DNA from: Holacanthus passer
Lineage: Eukaryota > Chordata > Actinopteri > Pomacanthidae
DNA: 64,000 bases
Assembly (NCBI GenBank): GCA_025331565.1
Contig: JAFREQ010000181.1
Span: 310,001 to 374,000 of the forward strand
Direction: 5' to 3'
Part shown: piece by piece, positions 47,831-58,465 of the stretch
Layout of the letters: each line of letters begins with the position of its first letter
Position numbering within the stretch: position 1 is the first letter of the stretch
The notes under the pieces: generated by a model
The model's database searches: none
Told to the model about the DNA's origin: nothing
The model's input: the letters and a program-made list of their open reading frames with translations, nothing else
Made by a program: the position numbers and the translations under genes

Positions 47831-49522
47831 AGGAAAAATGGAGGATATGGAAGGGATGGTGTTGATGATTGATGGTGTATGTGGCTGTTTGTCACAGCAA
47901 GGAGACAAACTTTGTCTCAGAAAAGGCTGAAGGCAGCAAGACAAAAGACTGCTGAAAAAAACATGAGCGTTGGGGAAATCCTGCATCAAAGGGCAGACGG
48001 CGAGACGACTGTGGTTGCTCCTCCAGGGGGTCTGTGCTCTCCTGACTTGGCTGCTGCCCCTCAGGACTCCTCTGCTTCCACTCTACCTGGCTGACCTCAT
48101 CGCAGCGTGGTTAAAAAATCAACTGTCTGAGATTCTCAAAGAGGAGTTCATTGGACCACACTCACATCAAAGACAGTTAATATTGTTAACAGTTGATTAT
48201 TGCTGTTGATTGCTACTTGTCGTCAACGCTGGGACCACGGCAGCAGACATTTATTTTTAAGGCCTCAGAATCACTAATGCTACAGAATTAGAAGTGATTA
48301 TTAATATATGTTGTAGCTGCCGGTCATTCATAACTCCACGAATCGACTGATGTTCAACAAGCTTTTATTTCTTCATAGAAGATAATTGACACACCGTGAA
48401 AACTATGAGAAAACATACATTCACATTACAATACAAAATGACGAAATCATAATATCTCCGACATATTACTCTGAAATAATATTACACAATAAAACAATAG
48501 TTACCGTGTCGCCTGGATGACCAACAGATTAATTATTTGAGTTTTCAATTCTTTGGGTTCTGACCATGCTTTTCTCTCTCTGATCTGACCTCTGACATCT
48601 CTCTCGCTGCTCTGAGGTCACGTGCTCAAAATGAAACTTAAAAACCAGGACAACGCTTAAGCGGTAATTAAATAAAACAAATTCACAATCACTTTTAAAG
48701 TGGCTGGCGCTTTAAGGTTTACCTTATAACAAATAACAAAAGTATATGTAAACTGTAAAATGAATGGCAAATATAACTGCTGTTGCCATAGCAACTGAAT
48801 GACGCAGATCGCGTCAGCTACATATGTAGTGTGAATTAAAATATATTTTTTAAATCCTGCTGTCAAATTACTTCTCATAATCATGAAGTTGAACTACTTA
48901 GTACCTACTCAGTAACTACTCAGCCTGATTTATCCCTTTACTTTAGGAGGCACAAAAAGAGTAACTAATGATTAAGTAATGAGTAATTAATGAGTCATCA
49001 TAAATTTGTTTCTCTCAGTGGCTGTTTCAGAGTTATTCAGGAGTGACTCATGAACAAAGTGTCAGTATTTCAATTCACAGGTATTTTTGAACTCATCATT
49101 ACCTAATGATGTATTAATATAGTATCTCACAGTCTGTTCTCTAGTAACTCATCAGTATCTACTATATAGTTCTCGAATTGCATTTATTCGGGATTTACTC
49201 ATCATCAATTGTCATTATTATCAGGTTGTTCCTGATTGATTCCTCATTCTTTCCTCAGTAACTACTCACATTTTTGTGTAGATATTGAAGTATCATCAGG
49301 CGAGTAAAAGCAGATCAGCAACCTAAATGAATGCTTAGTGTATCACATTGACGTCACACTAAGGTCTAGAACAGTATGTGCTGATCTGCTCTCACCTTTG
49401 TCATCTGTCACTGTCATCCTGCTGAGAACTCACAGACTCACTCTCCACTGGTGATGTGCATGGACAACATAGCAAGCTGAAGGCCAAATTGTGTCTTAAC
49501 CTGCAGTGTTCTACAGTTTTTT
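47831..49522. other. gene-free stretch with recurring CAGTAACTACTCA words
   Basis: No gene recognised. Between 48890 and 49275 the words TAACTACTCA, AGTAACT and CTCATCA recur many times. CAGTAACTACTCA occurs exactly at 48911-48923 and 49257-49269. This looks like an old degenerate repeat. Confidence 0.6.
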
Positions 49523-49848
49523 TTATTGAACCATTCTTAAAGCTGTTGGTAGCCCCTTGTGTTGAGAGGTGGAGGCATAAACTGAGCTCTTCACTGTTCT
49601 CTTCACTGAGTTTTTTGCTGGGACACTGAACACCAAATTACCAGAGGACGGGTCAAGGGCCAGGGCGAGGAGAAGAAAATGAACACCATGCTTCTGGGTG
49701 ACAAGACCTCTAAACTGTTCTACTGTGACCTTAGCACCGGCTACATGCTGGGCAGCAGCGACACTGACTGCCAGAGGGCTGACAACTGCTGCTAATAAAC
49801 CTGATAAATCTGAACGTGAGGACAGTTTAGCATGTTGATATGTGAGAC
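49523..49848 (-). CDS. candidate terminal exon, product unknown
   Basis: The minus strand is open for 138 codons ending at 49523. A strong splice-acceptor-like sequence (CTTTCTTTGCTCACCCCAG) ends at 49849, leaving about 108 codons to the stop. The peptide begins GLTYQHAKLSSRSDLSG, has an Ala/Val-rich centre (VSVAAAQHVAGAKVTVEQF) and ends GLPTALRMVQ. It has no low-complexity bias, unlike most long frames here, and I find no repeat signature in it. No upstream exon or known domain was identified, so this may be chance or an unrecognised old element. Confidence 0.22.
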
Positions 49849-51806
49849 CTGGGGTGAGCAAAGAAAGTAAATGATTAGAGAAGAATAAGAAAGAAAGAGA
49901 AATGAGAGGGAGACAACACACACATACAGTCAGTGACACCCAGCATGTCCTGTGGTCTAGTTAATGAGACCAGATAAGCTGGTGTAAAGGGACTCAGTAA
50001 TTACAGCATGGACCTGTGTCCCTGTCTAACCTGATAACCCACCCCCCTGCCTTATTACACAGCCTCATGTTAATGAACTCTGGGTCTCTTCTTCTCTCCT
50101 GCATGTCATTTATCTCTCTCCCACTGACTTTATGTTGCTAGGTTAGAAATACACATTTTAAAAGCTACACACTCTGTTACCCACAATTAAATATCATAAA
50201 TAAACCGTATTCAGTTTATTTACTGCTCATATTCAAAGGACATTTTTAGTCTAACTCAGGGCCAACTCATTGAAGCAAAGTGAATTCATTAAATCAGCAA
50301 TGCTAAGAAACTGGCTTTTGGAAAGCCAATTCAGTATCATGATCTTTTGCATATCGAAGAAGAGCTCACTGACCCTTGGTCTCAGCTCAAGTGGCTTAAG
50401 CAAGCACAAACTCAAGGACTGTATTTTAAATGTATTCACAAAGTTTCTGAAGATAGCACATACACCAGGTCTCTGCACATGGCATTTAGAAGTATTCCTT
50501 TCATATACAGTATAAGTCAAGCCATAAAAACAGTTGGATTTTAATATTCCACCTATGACATGGGAAGTAAAGCTGCAGTGCTTTGATGCAGATGGAGAAC
50601 AGAATGTATGTTTATCTGGCGTTTTTCATAGCCAAGGTAAATACTGAGGGTTTTGTAATTTGGGTGATGTAACCCTTCAACACTTTAATTAAAGACTTTT
50701 AGACATAGACATTAGACATAGTCATGATTTTTTTTTTTTGTGAGACCACCAACCACAACTAATTCAGTTGTTTAATAAAGACAATAAACACTGAAGAGCA
50801 GAGCAGAGGGAATATTGAAACATATGTATGGAAGAGATAGATTTCTCTCATATGAAAGGGGAGAACCGGTTCACTGATTCAAAACCATGCTCTACACCCA
50901 CCTGAGCCACCAAGACCCCAAGGAAAGGTTCACTTGAAAATGAAAAATTGCTTAATAACTAGTCACCGCAACGAGCTCACCACAGAGTATGTTAGGGCTT
51001 GTGTTTGTGTTAGATGTATGTATTAGAGACATGACATTGTTTTGCTTCTGGCTTTTGACTGCACTAAACAGTACCATGTGTACAGGAAACAGTACTGACC
51101 AGGCTTCCTCCCAAAGAGTTTTTGCAGCATGAATGCCATCATATTACTTCAGCCTTTGTGAATGTGAATGAGTCATACTTCTGCTAGAGGTTCTTAGAGC
51201 AAATCAAACATAAGTCATATCAGGCTGTCATTTTTCTGGTGAGGATAGTCTTCAAATCTTTCATGTGAAATATTGAAAACTGTTCAAACTATAATTCTAT
51301 GAAAAGAGGCTGACTGAGAAACTATGTTTAAGAAATGTGTACACCATTGAATATAATTTAGTCTAAAATTTAATAATAGCAGTAATTCAAAGAAGAATTC
51401 AATTATTAGACCTACTAAGGACATCATAGTTATGATGAAGCTCAAAAACCTATTTCATCTTATTAACACAAACGTTACTGTAGTGCTGTTGTACTGCACT
51501 GCATTCGTTTGTACAGGTGTATTATAGTGAGTTCTCCAATGCCATCTCTTCAACATCAAAGCAGAGGTGCTCAGGGTCAAAACCCTGCGTGATTCTGTTG
51601 TGAAGTTCCACCTCTCGTCACATACACACACTTACCTTCACTGACATCTGAAGGTAAATTTGAGGATATTTTACTAAATCACGTCAAGGTTTTACTTTTA
51701 TTGAGAAAGTTTATCTTATTCTGTTCAAGCAGTTTTTCATTTGGTACTACAACATTTTACTGTTTTATATGCTTCAAAAGCTGCAACATGCAATTTTCGC
51801 ATAGTC
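49849..51806. other. gene-free stretch
   Basis: No gene recognised. A T-run lies at 50730-50740 and a small hairpin (CAGGGT-CAAA-ACCCTG) at 51572-51587. Confidence 0.7.
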
Positions 51807-51880
51807 GAGTCAATTTTAATTGTATAGCCCAAAAACACAAATAGCAATTTGCCACAAGGAGTTGTACAGTCTACATCATG
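51807..51880 (-). mobile_element. LINE/SINE 3' tail, inverted
   Basis: AGTCAATTTTAATTGTATAGCCC, AAAAACACAAATAGCAATTTG and CCACAAGG are the complement of a fish retroelement tail (TGTGATTxxGGGCTATATAAATAAAATTGA wording). It is probably related to the tail at 25081-25174 but from a different subfamily. Confidence 0.6.
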
Positions 51881-52374
51881 ACACCCAAACCACTCACTGT
51901 GTACCAACTGGCCAATGCACATGTCACCTGACCAAACACCTAACTGCTTAATTGTCTACTCATCAATCAGTGTGTGTGTGTGCATGTACATACTCTATAA
52001 AAAGAAATGAAAAGGAAGATGACAACTTGCAGATGAAATCCAAGCAATGTTAGTTGACCATATTATCAACCATGGGTTGACAACGAGAGAGACTGGACAG
52101 AAAGTTCAGCCCAGCTTGAGATGATTTACTGTTGCCTCTGTCATCTGGATATTTAGACTAGAGCACAGATACGTGACCACATTTTCATTCACTCTCCATA
52201 ATTCAGGACTCCATAAATTATATATGTATACATCAGTTTTTGCTTGACACCTATTTACTTCATCAAGAACACCGCATTTACTGTGGAAAAAAACAAACAA
52301 ACAAACAAAACTTCTCAAGGCCACACTGACCAATCCCTATATTTTAGTTTTTTTCCATGGGCCTGAGAGACACA
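51881..52374. other. gene-free stretch
   Basis: AT-rich sequence with a CAAACAAACAAA run at about 52292-52308. No gene recognised. Confidence 0.65.
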
Positions 52375-53265
52375 GACATAATAGTAGAAGGGTTTGAATG
52401 TTCAGCGACGCACAATTAGACTCTGAGAGATTCAAAGTCACATCATAAGAGATGACACAATTTTCAACAATCTGGAGTGTGAGCCTGTCCACATTGGGCT
52501 CTATTCTCCACATGATGCGCATGAAGCAGCCTTACAGGGTGCCTTTTGAGAACAATTCTGAAAGAATCAAAGATCTGAGACATGAATATATGGATGTATG
52601 TAAGTACAAGTTTGACTACAGTACACTACACACAGCATAGCATTGTTTCCCAGTGTACTGGACTACGCTATATTGATTCACATTATCTTTGTTCTTTTTC
52701 TTGGAAATGGATGCTATGTGATCAACATTTTATATCAATGAAGCTCTCTTCAATCTCACAAAGACCAGGAGAAGGGGAAGGAACACTATTTTTAAAAGAA
52801 TGTGTGTGTCATTTGGTGCAAAACGTTGATAAGTTTTGAATGCAGTGCTTCACTTTGCAGGATTTATGAGGTGTTTTGCACTTTGTGTGTGGTTTTCTGA
52901 ACTGTGTTAACATTTTTGAGAAGATGTGCCCTGTTTTTAAAAAACAAGAATTGCAAAAAAACTGGAATCTTACTAAAAGGAGGAGAAGAGGGAGGCACAT
53001 AACTGGCCACTGTGCCAATATCCCTGGCAAGTGAAGAGGGAATGTGACCATGTGTGCCACCATCAGCCATGAGGGGTCCTCTGGTGCCATGCCACCCTTG
53101 GTCCATACAACACCATGCATCTGCCGGCGTTCCCTGATGGTCTGCAGGATCATGTATAGAGACAAGACCAGATGGGGCCAGCACAACCACAGCAGCCATG
53201 TCACGTTGTCATTTGGGACAATGTCAGTTTCTACCAGGCTGCTCTAGTTTGTGACTGGTTCACAA
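52375..53265 (+). pseudogene. IS630/Tc1-superfamily transposase relic, copy 2
   Basis: The plus strand reads QRRTIRL-stop-EIQSHIIRDDTIFNN (52403-52470), then in another frame MKQPYRVPFENNSERIKDLR (52522-52581). After about 350 bp without homology come NLTKRRRRGRHITGHCANIP (52966-53025), GNVTMCATISHEG (53038-53076) and IWDNVSFYQAALVCDWF (about 53211-53261). This is the same layout as the relic at 30820-31560, on the other strand. Two stops, at 52424-52426 and 53032-53034, are TGA where the family has CGA Arg, the pattern left by CpG decay. The second catalytic Asp (53217-53219) survives. The block with the first catalytic Asp is lost in the unmatched middle. Dead DNA-transposon fragment. Confidence 0.82.
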
Positions 53266-53370
53266 ACAACTTCACTTTTTCACCTAATTCACTTCATATT
53301 GTATTTATCTTGTAAAGAGGAAAAAACCACAAGTGTCATATTTTAGAGTTAAACTTGGAAGTTTTTAAGT

Positions 53371-53415
53371 TGCAAATTTCCCCACTGTGGGACAAATAAA
53401 GGTTTATCTTATCTT
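53371..53415 (+). mobile_element. non-LTR retrotransposon 3' tail (copy 2 of 4)
   Basis: GCAAATTTCCCCACTGTGGGAC, AAATAAAGG and TTTATCTTATCTT. The same terminus occurs at 9050-9222 and 56824-56870. It lies about 100 bp after the IS630-like relic. Confidence 0.8.
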
Positions 53416-54581
53416 AAGTTTGTGAAGATGAGCGTGTGGGTAATTATTTGTGTTTCGAGTTTTGGGAAATGGAGCATAATTTCAAGAAATGTGTCTTGGC
53501 AAAAACAAAACAAAAAAACAGATAACATTCTGGGTAGATATTTTGCAATATGAAGTAAACAAAGACATGAAAAGCTTTTGTGCAGCGGCAAAGCAGCATT
53601 GTAACCCACCCACTAACAGCAACTGATACATCTCATGTTGAACAGAGGTGACAACCAGGTTCAGGGTTAAAAGCAGCACAAATAGGAAGCCGCCCTCTGT
53701 GGACTGATGTGAATAAAAGTCCTTTCAGCCCAGCTGCCACTTGAGTGTGAAATGGTGAGATGCTTTTGTTGTGCAAACCCATCAGCTTTCATCGCTCATT
53801 TATGCTCTGCAGCAACATTATCAGCTTCATCAATGTTCTGCAACAGCAATTTTACCAAGTAGTACCAAGAACACAGGGGCATTCCTGAATTTATAGTGAC
53901 ATATTTTTGTGAATCACCAATACACATTTTCAAATAAACCTGAGTAAATTGCCCAACCACCAACCACAAGGAACTCAACAGAATTTATTTATTGTGACTG
54001 ATGCCTTTTCGACTAATAGCAGATTGCGGATGTCATTTGTTGTTTGACAGTGTTGCCATTGTCAGGCTGCCTGTGAACTTTTCAAAAAGGTTTAGTTCTG
54101 TGCATTCCACAGGGATTCCTGTGTGCCTCTGTCGCTGCACATGCACAGGCAGTTGTGAAAACTGTTAAAGATGCAATCTGGAAATAATTTGGCATCTTTT
54201 CAGGTTGAGAGGGACTTCAATGTGAGATTCAAAATCTCATGTCTTAGCTTAAATATTTAGGCAGAAAGCTTGAAAATTAATCATGAATCTTACATTCTGC
54301 AATAAACTGTCAATGCCAAGAGTGATAGCTATATGAATGACTAAGTAATTATAATGCTGTCATTTCACGCTTTAATTTGCTAATAATTATTTAAAAAGGA
54401 GTTGAAATGTAGCTGCTAACTAACAGGGGAAGCTGGTAACGTTGTCAGAATAATGATGGACAGTTTAAAAACAAAAGGCTAAAAATCGATGCAGGAGAAG
54501 CAGAGATTTTTGAGTTTTTTATCCACACGTTCTTCTTCCTTGTCAAAGCCTGGCACCTACATTACCCACAATGCAACTTGC
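53416..54581. other. gene-free stretch
   Basis: No gene or named repeat recognised. Confidence 0.7.
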
Positions 54582-54603
54582 ATGTTGACAGTTCTGTCAA
54601 CAT
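54582..54603. promoter_or_regulatory. 22-bp palindrome of two inverted TGACAG sites
   Basis: ATGTTGACAG, TT, CTGTCAACAT: perfect 10-bp arms around a 2-bp centre. Each arm contains TGACAG, the core bound by TALE homeodomain factors (MEIS/TGIF type), in inverted arrangement. A binding function is inference; the symmetry is seen directly. Confidence 0.4.
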
Positions 54604-56195
54604 TTGGGTGCTTTATGCTCGTAGGGACCTCTCTCGCATTTTTGAGTAATAAGAAATGTGACAATTAGCTTGAATTATTAAGTTTGTGCGTGGGAGTACA
54701 AGTAAAGGTGCTTTTATCTTTCACTTAAGTGCAAAATTTCTTTTTTACAATTTTGCTAAATATGGGCCCAGGTCATTAGGATTCACAGAGGATGCTGACT
54801 ATTTGCCAAATCAGTGAATTCTGTCAGGTTGAGCAGATTGACTGTAGAAGAAGAGATCAAACAGTTTGTTTACTGTCCTCTTCGGAATCTCTTCTATTCT
54901 ATGATCAGAGACGTGGGTGTCTTCAAAACAGAGTTCAGACTTCACAACCATGAATAAAAATCACGTCAGGCATGTGGCCATGATAACGCGTAGGGTTGAA
55001 CAAGGTTATAAGACTCTGATGTTTAAACATTCAACAGCATCTCAGAAACATCTCTCTTCTTTTTCTTGTTTTTTTTTTTTTAAAGCTTTAGCTTGAACAT
55101 CCTCTGGTTGAGAAGCATCTGTTTTACCTGTGGACAGTCAGGCCTTGAAGTGTCCATCTGTCTTCCCTTCTCTGGTTACACTGCTGCAATAGAGCAGAGA
55201 ATCACTTCTCACCACAGCCATATGCCTGCTATTGATTGTTTCAGTCAGTCAGTCAGTTCAGGCACGTTGGTTGGACAGAAGGAGCTTCCAGTGTCAGCTG
55301 CTGATCAGTGCCAAATTACCCTGATCTGACCTTAAGTGGCATCAATGACTCTTTATAACATCCAGTTAGCTATCGACACTGTCAGCAAACTGAGTAATAA
55401 TTGACGAGAAGGTACAGAATACTAAGACATGTGGCAGCAACATGCCTGATCAAACGTTGGCTATGAAATCAAACGGAAACCAGTAGCAGAAAAGAAAAGT
55501 GAAACATATTCTCTCACATTTTGAGGTCTGATTTATGTTAGTGAGCCTAATCTGAATGCCTAAATCTAACATACAGAAAGCAAAGAAATGTATATTTGAT
55601 CTGATATGATACTTGATGTACAAAGAATGTGTAAATAAGTTCTATTAGTTTGCGGTATAAGGATCCCTCATGAGTCCAAATGTGACACCATATTCAGAAA
55701 ATTCAATTCTGCTTTCAGACTGGTTCAAGTAGACTCACAAGTAGGCCTCTTAACACTTGAGTGGAGTCCTTTCAGAGCAGCAGGTGTCTGAGTACAGAAC
55801 CATGGGAAGAGGAAATGAAAGAGAAGAAGCTCAATCCAGCCTCGAGGGGTGAGTTAGTGTTCACTTGCTAACAGGCAGCGACTATACATTTACGTTTAGG
55901 GATTTAAACAGTTTTATTGCACGTTAAGGGACCAAACATTTTACATTTTTTAAAATGCAGGCATTTACATAGATTTTGAGTGTGATGTTGCAGGTTTGAA
56001 TGTCGTTGAGGCTGAATCATTGCGAGCGCTAAGTTGAATAATGTGAAGTTCTTAGTCCTTTGGTCTCTATTAAAGCACAATGTCATATTTTAGTCATTGA
56101 AACGCAACTAAGTTGTAAAAAAAATATAATTTTGATACACTATGTCACTAGTTTTTATAGCAACAGCCATTCAGTGTATTTGTTTGAACTATTTT
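54604..56195. other. gene-free stretch
   Basis: No gene recognised. A T-run lies at 55068-55081 and (CAGT)4 at 55242-55257. Confidence 0.7.
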
Positions 56196-56247
56196 AATAA
56201 GATAAGATAAGATAAACCTTTATTCATTCCACAGTGGGGAAATTTAC
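56196..56247 (-). mobile_element. non-LTR retrotransposon 3' tail, inverted (copy 3 of 4)
   Basis: AATAAGATAAGATAAGATAA, then ACCTTTATTCATTCCACAG and TGGGGAAATTT form the complement of the CCCCACTGTGGGAxxAATAAAGG plus TTATC tail. The body of the element would extend to the right. Confidence 0.82.
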
Positions 56248-56744
56248 AAAAGCTTTCACCCCAGATGGGACACATCTGTTTTAATACATGAAACACAGAT
56301 ATTAAAACTTGACCTTTTCACACCAAACAGTTAGGCTATCTAGTAAATGTACATGTACATACATTCCAGTACTTAATGTGAAGGCGAAAAATATTTCATG
56401 GTTCCCTGTGTCTGCCTTGCTTATTTGCCTAAATTTGTTTTCAGGTAAATTTAGTATGTATGTCACTACAAATTTTATGAGAAAGGTGATCCACCAAATC
56501 ATCTTTGGTGGCTGGATTATCATTGAAATAAGGCAGTTGGATGATAGTTGACCACGGTGTGTTTGAGGTTGAATGTCTGTTCTGTTACAAATTTTAGGGC
56601 AAATTTGAAGCTGCCATATATTTTATTGGTATTACCTGTGTTTTAACTGGAACTCTAAAGTCTCTTTTGTAAATACTCACTTGGTATTGCTACCAGTCAA
56701 ATCATGGTGTGGAGAAATTCTTCTTCTTCTGTAGTTAAATTGTT
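56248..56744. other. gene-free stretch between two outward LINE tails
   Basis: No coding signal. It could be diverged body sequence of the two retroelement copies whose tails flank it. Confidence 0.5.
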
Positions 56745-56872
56745 GCTACTTTTTAATCTAGTTAAATAAACTTGTAAATTTATCTATCTTTGCTACTTTA
56801 TCTATCTTTGCTACTGTAACATTGCAAATTTCCCCTGTTGTGGGACTAATAAAGGAATATCTTATCTTTTCT
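56745..56872 (+). mobile_element. non-LTR retrotransposon 3' end (copy 4 of 4) with an 18-bp duplication
   Basis: Ends GCAAATTTCCCCTGTTGTGGG, ACTAATAAAGG and AATATCTTATCTT. Just before, TATCTATCTTTGCTACT(T/G) occurs twice in tandem (56781-56798 and 56799-56816). Confidence 0.82.
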
Positions 56873-58211
56873 TAGACATGTATATAAATGTATATAGTTG
56901 CATTCAAGATTCCTGAAAAATAAGAATACAGTACACATAATATAATTTGGATTTGCCTAAAAAATTCAGTTACAAGATGCGTTTATTAGTGTTCTGAAGG
57001 TGTAATATAATAGTAAATGTATTAGTTTATTGCACAACAGTAATGTGATATCTGTGATGTTTTTTGGTCACTTACAGTTTGCAACTATTACTTACAAAAG
57101 CATCACCCCTAAATATTACACAGGCAGAAATTCATAAAGAGCAACAATGAACCTTTCAAAAGCACCTGAAGTAATAAACATTTAAAAATAGCAGTTGTAA
57201 CCTCCTAACAGCCTCCTCCCCAATAGTGGTGGGACACAACAACACAACACACAAAGAGAGGTTCTAACCATTGATGACCGATCACCTCACTTTCTGCCAA
57301 ATCTAATGTAAATTTGGTTATTAGTTCTTCCAGATATTCTCCTAAATAAAAGACAGTTATGTAAAGTGATGCAAAACTAGTTCGAGTTTATGTGCAGCGG
57401 AGAAAACCAGCAGAGACCTCTCATAAAAATGTATGAATATAACCGTAAAAGCTGTAGGTTGAAGCACTATTGTATGGTATCTGTCTGCAATAGAGAGTAA
57501 CAAACGTGCTTTAAATGTGTGCCAGTAATCAAGTCAGACCTTCACCCCAGAGAGCATTGAAAATGGGAGTCATAAGAGTCATTATTTCATTTTCCTCTCA
57601 CCATCCATTGCCCTAACCCACGCAAACAGCCCACCGCTCCTGGCTGTCAGTCAAAAGGCCACTGAGCATGCTCTGTAGCTGTTATTGTCCATGCTTTGAC
57701 ACCCCTGGCAGAAAGCTTCATTGCAACGCGCTCAAGACTGGTGACCTGAGACCGAGTACAAACACACACATAGAGCCACATGCATGTGCATCCCCTTATA
57801 CGCTGGTACACAGCAACACACACACATGCTTGCACACACAAAGACAGGCTGAGTGTGACACAATGAGAGGGAAATTGAATCATTCAGTAGAAACTGGTGG
57901 GGATTCAGGGATTAGCAGGGATTTCTTTTCACTCTTTTGGGAGCACTGCTTGTGGAAAACTCAACCAATCAACCGGAATGTTTGGACCCCACACCCCCCT
58001 TGAACCAGAACGTCCACACCGCTGAGATCCAGTATGATTGGGGGGAGCTGTCCAGACCGACCATCCAACAGTAATTGTTGAGGGAAGTGTGTGTAAGAGT
58101 GAGTGATTGTGATATTAACTGACATTGTGCTATGTGTTGTCATTATGAAACTCTGCTGTGACCTTAATCCAACGCAGCTAAAGGCACTTTGAAGCTTTCA
58201 GACCAACCTCT
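56873..58211. other. gene-free stretch
   Basis: No gene recognised. Short CA-rich tracts occur at 57758-57775 and 57810-57842. The overlapping frames there are repeat artefacts. Confidence 0.7.
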
Positions 58212-58261
58212 GACTCTCTCTCTTCTCTCTCTTAAGGTCTCTCTCTCTCTCTTCCTCTCTC
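58212..58261. repeat. CT-rich tract
   Basis: Interrupted (CT)n with TTCT and TTAAGG breaks. It faces the GA tract at 58378-58461. Confidence 0.93.
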
Positions 58262-58377
58262 ACTGTCCATCTGTTGCCCACTTTTCAATGGACAGTTTCA
58301 AGGCCCGCTCAGCGTTTCAGCAGCTTTAAACAGCTCTATTGTAACTTAGAAAGCTGGATTTAGACACTGAGAATGAG

Positions 58378-58424
58378 TGAGAAAGAAAGAGAGGGAGAAT
58401 GAGGAAGAAAGTGAGGAAGAGAGA

Positions 58425-58461
<37 letters not shown>
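58378..58461. repeat. GA-rich tract with a pure (GA)n end
   Basis: GAAA/GAGG units pass into an uninterrupted GA run at 58432-58460. The strand is all purine for most of its length. Confidence 0.95.

Positions 58462-58465
<4 letters not shown>

Noticed and set aside
50270..50544. Two overlapping plus-strand frames suspected to be an old LINE1 fragment
   Set aside because: I could not find any reverse-transcriptase or endonuclease motif to support it.
51572..51587. GGTCAAAACCC resembling a tRNA B box
   Set aside because: No A box at the right distance and no cloverleaf; it is just a small 6-bp hairpin.
52809..53204. 131- and 111-codon minus-strand frames
   Set aside because: Antisense to the IS630-like transposase relic on the plus strand.
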